Below are positions 9,447-17,605 of a stretch of 64,000 nt of DNA, piece after piece. Location: positions 2,277,501-2,341,500 of the forward strand of contig NZ_CP010796.1 in the NCBI RefSeq assembly GCF_001483965.1. Reading direction: 5' to 3'. Source of the stretch: Carnobacterium sp. CP1 (lineage in GTDB: Bacteria; Bacillota; Bacilli; Lactobacillales; Carnobacteriaceae). Each line of letters starts with the position of its first letter. Within the stretch, counting starts at the first letter, position 1. The position numbers were made by a program, and so were the translations under genes. The notes below the pieces were generated by a model. The model was not told the DNA's origin. It did not search any database and saw only the letters and a program-made list of their open reading frames with translations.

Positions 9447-9460
9447 TCTATCAAGTACAA

Positions 9461-9495
9461 AAGAGTTGATCCTTTTAAGGGTCAGCTCTTTTTTT
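9461..9495 (+). terminator. Terminator of ald
   Basis: AAGAGTTGATCC and GGGTCAGCTCTT form the stem, followed by T7. Confidence 0.85.
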
Positions 9496-9541
9496 GCATA
9501 TTAAAAGCACAATAACCAACAAAAGTGCTGCTCCTTGTTGA

Positions 9542-9570
9542 TTGTAAAACGCTTTAATGATTGTTAAGAT
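9542..9570 (+). promoter_or_regulatory. Candidate promoter of the SDR gene
   Basis: TTGTAA (9542-9547), 17-bp spacer, TAAGAT (9565-9570). A partial cre-like string (AAAACGCTTTA) lies in the spacer and matches the consensus too poorly to be called. Confidence 0.45.
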
Positions 9571-9608
9571 AGTCTTGTTTAAGTTAAATTACGAGAGGAA
9601 GTTTTAAG

Positions 9609-10367
9609 ATGGGACGTTTAGAAAACAAAGTAGCAATCATTACTGGGGCAGCTAATGGAATGGGAGCAGCTACAGCCAGCATGTTTGCCAAAGAAGGAGC
9701 AAAAGTCGTACTGACAGACCTTCAAGAAGAAAAGATGCAAGAGCTGGTTTCCGTTATCAAAGAAAAAGGCGGAGAAGCGATTGCGGTCAAACACAATGTT
9801 GCTTCTGGAGCAGATTGGGATCGTGTCAGAGATGAAACCCTGAAAGCTTTTGGAAAGATTGATGTTTTGATCAACAACGCTGGTATTACCGGAGACTATA
9901 CTAAGTCAGCTGAATTGACGGATGAAGAAGAATGGCAAAAAGTGATCGACATCAACTTGAAAAGCGTGTACTTAGGCGTTAATCGAGTGATTCCGATTAT
10001 GAAAGAAAACGGCGGCGGATCAATCGTAAATATTTCTTCGATTGCTGGACTAGTTGGTTCTGGCGGACCATTTTCTTATACAGCTTCAAAAGGCGGCGTT
10101 CGTTTGCTTACCAAAAATGTGGCATTCAATTATGGACCGGATCATATTCGCTGCAACTCGATTCACCCTGGAACCATTAAGACACCGATGTCTGCACCTT
10201 CCTTATCGATACCAGCTATTCTGGACAGAATGCTTCAAGGAATTCCGTTGAAGTATGTAGGCGAAGCTGATGACATCGCTTATGCGTGTGTGTATTTGGC
10301 TTCAGATGAATCCAATTATGTAACAGGTGCCGAGTTGGCAGTCGACGGCGGGTACAGCGCACAATAA
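9609..10367 (+). CDS. SDR family NAD(P)-dependent oxidoreductase
   Basis: A classical 252-residue short-chain dehydrogenase. It shows the cofactor motif TGAANGMG near the N-terminus, NNAG in the middle, the catalytic Ser in NISSIAG, and YTASK with catalytic Tyr and Lys. A Asp follows strand two (VLTDLQ), which points to NAD(H). The closest style is the glucose 1-dehydrogenase / 3-alpha(20-beta)-hydroxysteroid dehydrogenase group, whose names are poor guides to substrate. Monocistronic; the neighbours do not reveal the substrate. Confidence 0.88.
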   Translation: MGRLENKVAIITGAANGMGAATASMFAKEGAKVVLTDLQEEKMQELVSVIKEKGGEAIAVKHNVASGADWDRVRDETLKAFGKIDVLINNAGITGDYTKSAELTDEEEWQKVIDINLKSVYLGVNRVIPIMKENGGGSIVNISSIAGLVGSGGPFSYTASKGGVRLLTKNVAFNYGPDHIRCNSIHPGTIKTPMSAPSLSIPAILDRMLQGIPLKYVGEADDIAYACVYLASDESNYVTGAELAVDGGYSAQ

Positions 10368-10412
10368 AAGCAAGAACGGTACAAGCAACAGCAGATAGAT
10401 GGGTAAGAACTT

Positions 10413-10478
10413 AAAAAATAGAACTGACTTGCTGCATTAGCTGTTGAGCTGATTGCAAAAATTCAGGTCTATTTTTTT
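10413..10478 (+). terminator. Probable terminator of the SDR gene
   Basis: AAAAAATAGA pairs with TCTATTTTTT, extended by ACTGA/TCAGG, with a large loop containing further pairing; ends in T7. Confidence 0.5.
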
Positions 10479-10571
10479 ACATATAAAGGTTTAACTGATT
10501 TGTAGCTGAGCAAATCATAAAGGACATGTTTCAACCTTAGCTCTTGTCAGTTTATCCGTTTAGAAGAGATA

Positions 10572-10580
10572 TGGTACAAT
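10572..10580 (+). promoter_or_regulatory. Extended -10 promoter of the deoR-type gene
   Basis: TGGTACAAT; no convincing -35. It leaves a leader of about 130 bases before the regulator. Confidence 0.45.
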
Positions 10581-10718
10581 TGGTTTCCGGCACACTAGCA
10601 GAAAAGATTGTCTAGACAGGTGCTGGAAAGCTTAGTAAGATAAAGAGAATAAACAATGAATGGGATTATGACTAACAAATAGGGATAAGGTAAATAAAAA
10701 GGGGGTAGCAAATAAACG

Positions 10719-11666
10719 ATGGAAAATAAAGAAAAAGAGCAATTCAGTATCGAAGTAGCGAGACTGTATTACGAATCCGATTATAGCCAACAAGAAATTG
10801 CCAATAAATTAGGTATCTCTAGACCAACAGTTTCACGATTACTGAAAAGCGCCAAAGATAAAGGGTATGTTCAAATCAAAATAACGGATCCTTTTTCTGA
10901 TTTAGCCGGGTTGGGTACGGCACTGAGAAATAAATATGATCTATTAGAAGCTCATATTGTTTTTTCGCCAGAATCAGATTATCAAAGCATCACAGAATAT
11001 TTATCGCGCTTCGCAGCAGAATACCTAGAAGAAACCATACAGGATGGCACAACCATTGGGGTAAGCTGGGGAACAACGATGTATGAAATTGCTAGAAAAA
11101 TCGCACCTAAAAATGTGAATGGAATCGAAGTCGTTCAATTAAAAGGCGGTATCAGCCATTCCAAAGTGAATACATATGCCAATGAAACCATTTCTTTATT
11201 TGCTAAAGCTTTTCAAACAACACCAATCAACCTTCCTCTTCCAGTTATTTTTGATAATGTAGCAACTAAAGAGTTAGTCGAACAAGACCGTCATATTCAA
11301 CACATCATTGAAAAAGGCAGGCAAGCAACGGTAGCTGTATTTACAGTTGGAACAGTGCGAGAAAATGCGCTATTGTTTCGTCTAGGCTATTTTGATAAAA
11401 AAGAAATGAAGCAGTTGAAAGAAAATGCTGTTGGCGATATTTGTTCTCGTTTCTTTGATAAAACTGGAAAAATAAGCAATGATAAAATCAACAACCGAAC
11501 GATCGGCATTGATTTAGAAGAATTAAAGCACAAAGAAAAATCCATACTTGTCGCAGGAGGCCATCGTAAAATCCAAGCAATTGACGGGGCACTAAAAGGA
11601 AAGTATGCAAATGTTTTAATTACAGATCAATTTACAGCAAAAGAATTACTGGATAAAAAAGATTAA
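10719..11666 (+). CDS. deoR: SorC/DeoR-type sugar-binding transcriptional regulator of deoxyribose genes
   Basis: A 315-residue regulator: an N-terminal helix-turn-helix (YSQQEIANKLGISRPTVSRLLKSAKDKG is the recognition region, about residues 23-50) followed by a SorC-type effector domain (IGVSWGTTMYEIA, QLKGG, DNVATKE). This is the B. subtilis DeoR architecture, whose effector is deoxyribose-5-phosphate, rather than the E. coli DeoR family. The genes directly downstream encode deoxyribose uptake, phosphorylation and cleavage, and a palindromic operator sits at their promoter, so it very likely represses them. It has its own promoter and terminator. Confidence 0.88.
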   Translation: MENKEKEQFSIEVARLYYESDYSQQEIANKLGISRPTVSRLLKSAKDKGYVQIKITDPFSDLAGLGTALRNKYDLLEAHIVFSPESDYQSITEYLSRFAAEYLEETIQDGTTIGVSWGTTMYEIARKIAPKNVNGIEVVQLKGGISHSKVNTYANETISLFAKAFQTTPINLPLPVIFDNVATKELVEQDRHIQHIIEKGRQATVAVFTVGTVRENALLFRLGYFDKKEMKQLKENAVGDICSRFFDKTGKISNDKINNRTIGIDLEELKHKEKSILVAGGHRKIQAIDGALKGKYANVLITDQFTAKELLDKKD

Positions 11667-11680
11667 CATTTACGAATAGA

Positions 11681-11710
11681 AAACAGAGCCTACAGGAGCT
11701 CTGTTTTCTT
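11681..11710 (+). terminator. Terminator of the deoR-type gene
   Basis: AAACAGAGC / GCTCTGTTT stem with an 8-base loop and T-rich tail; it separates the regulator from the catabolic genes. Confidence 0.75.
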
Positions 11711-11714
11711 ATTT

Positions 11715-11738
11715 ACTGAAATTGAAATTAATTTCAGT
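11715..11738 (+). promoter_or_regulatory. Palindromic operator, probable DeoR-type binding site
   Basis: ACTGAAATT (11715-11723) and AATTTCAGT (11730-11738) flank a perfect 14-bp palindrome TGAAATTAATTTCA (11723-11736). It includes ATTGAA, the half-site known for B. subtilis DeoR, and lies directly upstream of the -35 box of the deoxyribose operon. Binding is inferred. Confidence 0.6.
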
Positions 11739-11749
11739 AAACGCTTTAC
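11736..11749 (+). promoter_or_regulatory. cre-like site (CcpA)
   Basis: AGTAAACGCTTTAC matches 11 of 14 positions of the consensus TGWAARCGYTWWCA, including the whole core. It overlaps the -35 box of the deoxyribose operon, a position where CcpA would repress. Confidence 0.4.
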
Positions 11750-11773
11750 AAATGATCAAAAATAAATTATACT
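11745..11773 (+). promoter_or_regulatory. Sigma-A promoter of the deoxyribose operon
   Basis: TTTACA (11745-11750), 17-bp spacer, TATACT (11768-11773), overlapping the cre-like site and abutting the palindrome. Confidence 0.75.
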
Positions 11774-11972
11774 AGCGCTAACAAATGAATGAACATAATT
11801 TCTTAATCGTTAATCATATGTTCATGCCGGAGGAAGGAGCTATAAGAATAAGAGAAAGAAATATTCAGATAATCTAAGCAAAATCATATGTAAGCGTATC
11901 AATCAAGACGAATAAGGTTTAATGCAAGAGAGTAAGGAAATTAAAAAAATTTACTATAAGGGGTTAACAAAA

Positions 11973-13307
11973 ATGGAAAAGACAGCTTTGATTCAACAAC
12001 CTGATGGTTATTTAAATAAAACACCTATTTTCCAATTTATCTTATTGTCATTACTTTTTTCTTTATGGGCTGTAGCAGCCAGTTTGAACGATATTTTAAT
12101 CACTCAATTCAAATACATATTTGACTTAAGTGATTTTGCAACCGCTTTTGTCCAAAGTGCATTTTATGGAGGATACTTTGTAGTCGCCATCCCGGCTTCA
12201 GTGGTCATAAAAAAACTGAATTATAAATTTGCTATTATTACAGGGTTGGTCTTTTATATCATTGGCTGTTCGTTGTTTTTCCCAGCTTCTCATATGGCAA
12301 CGTACTCAATGTTTCTGGTAGCTCTTTTTGCAGTAGCTATTGGACTTAGTTTTTTGGAAACCGCAGCGAATACTTACAGTTCTATGATTGGTCCAAAAGA
12401 ACAATCGACTTTGCGATTGAACATCAGTCAAACTTTTTACCCGGTTGGAGCTATTTCAGGTATTTTGCTAGGGAAATACCTAGTTTTTCAAGAAGGCGCG
12501 AGTCTTGAAAAACAGATGGCATTATTATCTCCCGCAGAAGCCCATGTCTTTGGATTAGAAATGCTTCAGCATACCTTGGAACCCTACAAATACATGATCA
12601 TGATTTTGATTGCGGTATTGATTTTGTTTGCCGTAACGAAGTTTCCGACATGTAAACCTGAGGTGGAAAAGGAAGATACAGCAGCAGAAAACCCTGGAAT
12701 TCTAGATACATTCCGTTATTTGCTTGGCAATAAACGGTTTAAAAAAGGAATCTTAGCTCAATTTTTATATATCGGAATGCAGACAGCCGTGTGGTCATTC
12801 ACGATCAGATTAGCGTTGCACCTTAACCCCGACTACAATGAGCGGACAGCTTCAAACTTTATGATATTTGGTTTTATCGCTTTCTTTATTGGGAAATTTA
12901 TTGCTAACTTCTTAATGGCTCGCTTTTCTTCTTCAAAAGTTGTTTTTGCCTATTCAGTTATTGGTTCGATTTTATTGACCTATGTAGCGCTCGTCCCAAA
13001 TATGTCTGCAGTATATGTGGCTGTGGTGGTCAGCTTACTGTTCGGTCCATGCTGGCCTACGATTTATGCTGAAACCCTGGAAGTGGTTGACAGCAAATAC
13101 AAAGAACTTGCCGGTGCCTTCCTAGTGATGTCAATTGTAGGTGGAGCAGTTGTACCTGCTGTCCAAGGATTGGTATCTGATTTTGTAGGCTCTATGCAAC
13201 TGGCTTTCCTCGTTTCAACGGCCTGTTTTGTATATGTGGGGGTTCATTTTTATGGAGAAATAAAAGTGAAACAAGCAGCAACAAAAGCTGAACCAATCGA
13301 AGCGTAA
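11973..13307 (+). CDS. deoP: MFS permease of the FucP type, probable deoxyribose transporter
   Basis: A 444-residue, 12-helix transporter of the fucose:proton symporter (FucP) branch of the major facilitator superfamily; helices 1-2 read FSLWAVAASLNDILITQFK and FVQSAFYGGYFVVAIPASVV, typical of that branch. Enterobacterial deoxyribose operons (deoQKPX) use a FucP-type permease DeoP, and the mutarotase, kinase and aldolase that follow fit import of 2-deoxy-D-ribose. The frame opens earlier (ATG 11922), but ATG 11973 has AAGGGG upstream and the longer start adds a charged tail absent from the family. First gene of the operon. Confidence 0.82.
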   Translation: MEKTALIQQPDGYLNKTPIFQFILLSLLFSLWAVAASLNDILITQFKYIFDLSDFATAFVQSAFYGGYFVVAIPASVVIKKLNYKFAIITGLVFYIIGCSLFFPASHMATYSMFLVALFAVAIGLSFLETAANTYSSMIGPKEQSTLRLNISQTFYPVGAISGILLGKYLVFQEGASLEKQMALLSPAEAHVFGLEMLQHTLEPYKYMIMILIAVLILFAVTKFPTCKPEVEKEDTAAENPGILDTFRYLLGNKRFKKGILAQFLYIGMQTAVWSFTIRLALHLNPDYNERTASNFMIFGFIAFFIGKFIANFLMARFSSSKVVFAYSVIGSILLTYVALVPNMSAVYVAVVVSLLFGPCWPTIYAETLEVVDSKYKELAGAFLVMSIVGGAVVPAVQGLVSDFVGSMQLAFLVSTACFVYVGVHFYGEIKVKQAATKAEPIEA

Positions 13308-13341
13308 GCAAAAAAGAACGAATGAGAAAGGAAGAGAAACG

Positions 13342-14355
13342 ATGATGGGAACAATTGAACTTCAACGAGATTTTTTTAAAGAAAACAGGAAAGTATTTTT
13401 TGAAAATAATGAATTTACGGTAACGTTGTTTCGCTACTCAACAAATGTAGAAGCTATTGAGGTAACAAATTCACGTGGTAAAATGGTTGTTCTTCCTTAT
13501 TTAGGACAAATCATCTGGGATTTGTCTTTTGATGAGATAGATTTGAAAATGAAAAACATGTTTTCGGAACCTAAGAACGTGACGGAAATCGTGGATACGT
13601 ATGGCTGTTTTTCCTTTCATTCCGGTTTGATTCGTAATGGCTGCCCAGGTCCAGAAGACGATCATACCTTACATGGCGAAATGCCTTGTGCCGATATGGA
13701 TAAAGCTTGGTTAGAAATTACAGGTGAGAGCATAAAAATTGGCGGTGCTAAAGAGTATACTAAAGGATTTGGCCACCATTATTTGGCAAAACCAAGTGTG
13801 ACGATGCAAGCAAAAACTACATTTATTGAAATCGGCATGGACGTCAAAAATTTGGCAGGAACTGAAATGCCGTTACAGTATATGTGCCATATGAATTATG
13901 CTTATTTAGAGGATGCGCTTATGCAGCAAAACATTCCTGACGAAGCTTTCAAATTAAGAGAATCCATTCCCGGACATGTCCATCCTACTAAAAAATGGTT
14001 GGAATATACGGAAGAATTAAAGAGTGGAGAACAACAGTTAAGCACGTTAACGAAGCCGGAAATGTATGATCCGGAAATTGTTTTCTTTGCAGACCAGTTG
14101 AGACAGTATCAAAAAGAAGCGGAATTTGAGATGCTGTCGCCAAATGGGGTAACTTTCTTCACAAAATTCTCTACTGAAGAATTCAATTACGCTACGCGCT
14201 GGTTGCTGTATAATGAAGATCAACAGGTAGGAGCTTTTGTGTTACCGGGCACTTGCCGTTCTGAAGGATTTTTAGCAGCTAAAGAGGCAGGCAGTTTGAT
14301 CATGCTGGCCGCTGGAGAAGAAAAATCGTTTAAAGTGATAACAGGTAAGAAATAG
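13342..14355 (+). CDS. deoX: DUF4432 / aldose 1-epimerase family protein (deoxyribose mutarotase candidate)
   Basis: A 337-residue galactose-mutarotase-fold protein of the DUF4432 type: KMVVLPYLGQIIWDLSF near residue 50, LHGEMPCADMDKAWLEI and a conserved HMNYAYLED. Mutarotases interconvert sugar anomers so that kinases see the right form. A gene of this type (deoX/deoM) accompanies deoK and deoP in other deoxyribose operons, which supports the role; the symbol is given by context. It lies 34 bases after the permease gene and 12 before the kinase gene. ATG 13342 and ATG 13345 are both possible; the Shine-Dalgarno GGAAGAG serves either. Confidence 0.75.
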   Translation: MMGTIELQRDFFKENRKVFFENNEFTVTLFRYSTNVEAIEVTNSRGKMVVLPYLGQIIWDLSFDEIDLKMKNMFSEPKNVTEIVDTYGCFSFHSGLIRNGCPGPEDDHTLHGEMPCADMDKAWLEITGESIKIGGAKEYTKGFGHHYLAKPSVTMQAKTTFIEIGMDVKNLAGTEMPLQYMCHMNYAYLEDALMQQNIPDEAFKLRESIPGHVHPTKKWLEYTEELKSGEQQLSTLTKPEMYDPEIVFFADQLRQYQKEAEFEMLSPNGVTFFTKFSTEEFNYATRWLLYNEDQQVGAFVLPGTCRSEGFLAAKEAGSLIMLAAGEEKSFKVITGKK

Positions 14356-14367
14356 GAGGAAGTAAAA

Positions 14368-15297
14368 ATGGATATAGCAGTTATCGGTTCGAATATGGTA
14401 GATCTTATTACTTATATTGATAGAATGCCGAATGAAGGCGAAACACTAGAAGCCCCTAGTTTTGAGATGGGCCATGGAGGAAAAGGAGCCAATCAAGCGG
14501 TGGCGGCAGCAAAATTAAAGTCAGACGTTATGATGGTGACAAAAGTCGGCGATGACCTTTTTGCGGATGATACGATAAAAAATTTAGCAGCTCATGGCAT
14601 CAATACTGACTTTACTCAAAAAGTAGCTGGAGTGCCTAGCGGTGTTGCGCCCATTTTTGTCGACACTGAATCAAATAACCGGATTTTGATTATAAAAGGA
14701 GCCAACCAATACCTTTCGCCAGAAGATGTGGATCAAGCGGCAGAACAATTAAAATCCGTTTCTTTAATTGTATTGCAGTTGGAAATCCCTTTGCCGACTG
14801 TTTATCGGGCGATAGAATTTGGTCAGCAGCACAATATACCCGTTATTCTTAATCCAGCTCCGGCTTCACATGAATTAGATTTCGATTATGTTTGTAAGTG
14901 TGATTTTTTCATACCAAACGGGCCCGAGTTAGAAATATTAACCGGAATGCCTGTGGAAACAGATGAAGAAGTTTACGAAGCAGCTTCAACGTTGATCGAG
15001 AAAGGCGTAAAAAATGTTATTGTGACTTTGGGAAGCAGAGGAATCATCTGGATGACTAAGGAACAAACTCACCGAGTAGAGTCTCACAAAGTAGCAGCCG
15101 TTGATACTTCAGGAGCGGGAGATGCGTTTATTGGGTGTTTCGCCCATTATTATGTGCAAACCGGAGATGTGCTTGAATCAATCAAAATGGCCAATGCTTT
15201 TGCGGCACTTAGTGTAACAAAAAGAGGAACACAAGCTTCTTATCCTGATATGGAGCAGTTAAGACAGTTTACCGAGTCGCGTAAAGTGACCCAGTAA
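14368..15297 (+). CDS. deoK: PfkB-family sugar kinase, probable deoxyribokinase
   Basis: Phosphorylates a pentose at O-5 with ATP. The 309-residue protein is a ribokinase-type PfkB enzyme: GHGGKGANQAVAAAKL near residue 35, TLGSRG, and the C-terminal DTSGAGDAFIGCF with the catalytic Asp. Ribokinase and deoxyribokinase are not separable by eye. Position between the deoxyribose permease/mutarotase and DeoC makes deoxyribokinase (2-deoxyribose to deoxyribose-5-phosphate) the best reading. Shine-Dalgarno AGGAGG; tight spacing to the preceding gene. Confidence 0.82.
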   Translation: MDIAVIGSNMVDLITYIDRMPNEGETLEAPSFEMGHGGKGANQAVAAAKLKSDVMMVTKVGDDLFADDTIKNLAAHGINTDFTQKVAGVPSGVAPIFVDTESNNRILIIKGANQYLSPEDVDQAAEQLKSVSLIVLQLEIPLPTVYRAIEFGQQHNIPVILNPAPASHELDFDYVCKCDFFIPNGPELEILTGMPVETDEEVYEAASTLIEKGVKNVIVTLGSRGIIWMTKEQTHRVESHKVAAVDTSGAGDAFIGCFAHYYVQTGDVLESIKMANAFAALSVTKRGTQASYPDMEQLRQFTESRKVTQ

Positions 15298-15377
15298 AAG
15301 TTTCAGATAAAAACAGTTAAAGCATCGCCTTTCTATAGGAAAGAGCCGTTAGATGCAATAAAAGATGGAGGAAAATA

Positions 15378-16025
15378 ATGACTACTATAGCGAACATGAT
15401 CGACCACACAGCCTTGAAACCAGGTGTAACAAAAGAGGATATTATTAAACTGACTACAGAAGCGAAAGAATACGGCTTCTATTCCGTTTGTGTCAACCCA
15501 ACATGGGTAGAACTTTCAGCGAAAGAATTAAAAGGTTCTCCTGTTGAAGTCTGTACCGTCATTGGTTTTCCGTTAGGTGCTAATACCACTGCTGTAAAAG
15601 TAGCTGAGACGAAAGATGCAATCGACAATGGCGCAACTGAAGTAGATATGGTGATCAATATTGGTGCATTGAAAGAAAAAGATAATGAAAAAGTATTATC
15701 CGATATCAGTCAAGTTGTTGCAGCAGCAAAAGGGAAAGCACTAGTGAAAGTTATTATTGAAGCTTGTTTACTAACAGAAGAAGAAAAAGTACGGGCTTGT
15801 GAATTGGCTGTCCAAGCGGGTACAGATTATGTGAAAACATCGACAGGTTTTTCAACTGGCGGAGCAACAAAAGAAGACATCGCTTTGATGAGAAAAACGG
15901 TCGGAACAGAAGTCGGAGTTAAAGCCTCTGGCGGCATCCATTCAAAAGCAGATGTAGAACAAATGATTAAAGCAGGTGCATCAAGAATTGGTGCAAGTGC
16001 CGGCGTGGCAATTGTTTCAGAATAA
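15378..16025 (+). CDS. deoC: Deoxyribose-phosphate aldolase
   Basis: Cleaves 2-deoxy-D-ribose-5-phosphate to glyceraldehyde-3-phosphate and acetaldehyde. The 215-residue class I aldolase shows the start [40 protein letters not shown] and the Schiff-base Lys in [14 protein letters not shown]; a second active-site Lys lies in [10 protein letters not shown]. Length and motifs are standard. It is the last gene of the deoxyribose operon, 80 bases after deoK, and also serves salvage of deoxynucleosides. Confidence 0.96.
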   Translation: MTTIANMIDHTALKPGVTKEDIIKLTTEAKEYGFYSVCVNPTWVELSAKELKGSPVEVCTVIGFPLGANTTAVKVAETKDAIDNGATEVDMVINIGALKEKDNEKVLSDISQVVAAAKGKALVKVIIEACLLTEEEKVRACELAVQAGTDYVKTSTGFSTGGATKEDIALMRKTVGTEVGVKASGGIHSKADVEQMIKAGASRIGASAGVAIVSE

Positions 16026-16043
16026 CTAAATGCAGAATAGTTG

Positions 16044-16080
16044 GGGCATTCTTTAGTTTTTACTAAAGGATGCTCTTATT
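16044..16080 (+). terminator. Terminator of the deoxyribose operon
   Basis: GGGCATTCTTTAG pairs with CTAAAGGATGCTC around a 6-base loop; followed by a short T-rich tract. Confidence 0.75.
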
Positions 16081-16191
16081 TGTTTGCTGTAGAATTGTTT
16101 TTGATTTAGCGTTCCTAATGGGTAAGAAGTGAAAAAAATGCAAGAATAGAGTATACTGAATTTGAGTAAAACAAATAAAAGGAGTTTAGCT

Positions 16192-16422
16192 ATGTCAAAA
16201 AACAGTAAGAAAATCCAAGTAGAAGTAAAGGAAACAGCAAAAAATAAAGACGGTTTTGTTGAATTAGAATTGTACGTCAATGAAGAAAAAATTGGAATGA
16301 TCCAACAAGAAACTGGAAGTCCAGTGACCGTCATTTCAAATTCAGGAACGGAATCAAAAGCTAGATCTGTAGATGAAGGCATCAACCAATTGATCATGGA
16401 TTATAATTTACACACTATTTAA
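16192..16422 (+). CDS. DUF2969 family protein
   Basis: A 76-residue protein of the Lactobacillales-restricted DUF2969 family: SKKIQVEVKE, FVELELYVNEEKIGMI and SNSGTESKARSVDEGINQLI. Function unknown. A start at 16162 is possible, but ATG 16192 has AAAGGAG upstream and gives the family N-terminus. A TATACT box lies at 16152-16157. It sits just ahead of the yihY/brkB-type and rodA-type genes, so a cell-envelope link is possible but only by neighbourhood. Confidence 0.8.
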   Translation: MSKNSKKIQVEVKETAKNKDGFVELELYVNEEKIGMIQQETGSPVTVISNSGTESKARSVDEGINQLIMDYNLHTI

Positions 16423-16475
16423 GATATAAAGTTGCGAAGAAATACGGTAATAAATAAATGAAGGATGTGATGAGG

Positions 16476-17462
16476 ATGCCAGCAACTGCAAAACAAGCTT
16501 CTTTTAAAGAAAAGGCAATGACGTGGTTAGATATTATCAAACCCAATTGGGAACGAGCCGAAGTATCTTCGAATGCAGCAGAACTTGCTTACTTTATTTT
16601 ACTTTCATTAGCCCCGGTTTTACTGGTTGCAGCTAATATTATCCCTTTCTTGCCCATCAGTGCAGAAGAAATTTTGCCTTATTTAAAGACAGCATTGCCA
16701 GGAGATATCTATAATGTTGTTCAACCGATGTTGATTGATTTTTTAAGCAACACAAATGGTGGTGTCATCTCTATTGGGTTGATCACGTCACTTTGGTCAG
16801 CCAGTAAAGCGTTTAATGCTGCTCAAGTCGTTTTGAATGACGTTTACGGTGTCGAGAAGAGAAAGAATTTCATTATTGTTCGAGTAGTCTCATTTCTAAT
16901 CAACTTAGCAATCGTGGCTGTTGTAGGGGTAATCATGTTTGCCTTCGTTTTTGGTGAACAAATTCTGCATTTTGTAGAAAGTTTGCTGCATGTCAAACTT
17001 ACTTTGATTGAAACGATCCTTAGTTTTCGATGGTTGGTTTTATTAGTCGTACTCATAGTCGTACTGACATTGATTTACTACTTGCTGCCGAACCATTCGT
17101 TATCGATCAAATACGCTATTCCAGGTGCAATTTTCGCTACAGCAGGCTGGTTGATCCTTTCTCAAGGGTTCTCATTATACGTGAAATACGCAGGGGGAGC
17201 TGCTACAGGCAGCGGGACATTTGGAGTATTTATTGTATTGATGTTGTGGCTTTATTTATCAGCGACGGTCTTATTGTTGGGAGCATTCATCAATACCATT
17301 TACTACCAGTACCGCAATGGAAAAACAGTCACACAAGCAAAACAAGAAAAAGAAGCAGCTGGAGCCGGCAAAACGGAAAAAGATTATTTGATGGATTCAG
17401 CAGAGAGACAACGAAAGAAACTGACAAAAGTAAAACCAGTGATCGAACAAGAAGAACGCTAA
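16476..17462 (+). CDS. YihY/BrkB family inner-membrane protein
   Basis: A polytopic membrane protein of about 328 residues with the family block AELAYFILLSLAPVLL, SLWSASKAFNAAQVVLNDVYGVEKR and LWLYLSATVLLLGAFIN; six hydrophobic helices and a charged Lys/Glu-rich tail. The family was once called ribonuclease BN by mistake; the actual function is not settled. Starts at 16458 and 16470 are in frame, but AAGGA at 16461-16465 lies ten bases from ATG 16476, which is preferred. It is 35-55 bases after the DUF2969 gene and ends in a terminator. Confidence 0.85.
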   Translation: MPATAKQASFKEKAMTWLDIIKPNWERAEVSSNAAELAYFILLSLAPVLLVAANIIPFLPISAEEILPYLKTALPGDIYNVVQPMLIDFLSNTNGGVISIGLITSLWSASKAFNAAQVVLNDVYGVEKRKNFIIVRVVSFLINLAIVAVVGVIMFAFVFGEQILHFVESLLHVKLTLIETILSFRWLVLLVVLIVVLTLIYYLLPNHSLSIKYAIPGAIFATAGWLILSQGFSLYVKYAGGAATGSGTFGVFIVLMLWLYLSATVLLLGAFINTIYYQYRNGKTVTQAKQEKEAAGAGKTEKDYLMDSAERQRKKLTKVKPVIEQEER

Positions 17463-17490
17463 GCTGTCTGCTTAGTTTTCTTTTTTTTCT
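17459..17490 (+). terminator. Terminator after yihY-type gene
   Basis: CTAAGC/GCTTAG stem with a 5-base loop, overlapping the stop codon, then a long T-rich tract. Confidence 0.75.
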
Positions 17491-17605
17491 TCAGTTTTAG
17501 TTAAGAATAACTAGAGCCTTTTTTTTGTGTACTATTTCTTATATAATGGATAAGATTCAAAGAATGTAATGATTGAATAGAAGAGACAAGGAGATTTTCA
17601 GAAAA

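Noticed and set aside
9542-9570. cre site at the SDR promoter
   Set aside because: Only about 10 of 14 consensus positions match and the flanking T/G and C/A positions fail.
16053-16397. Minus-strand frame of 114 codons over the DUF2969 gene
   Set aside because: It is a shadow of the DUF2969 gene on the opposite strand with no ribosome site.
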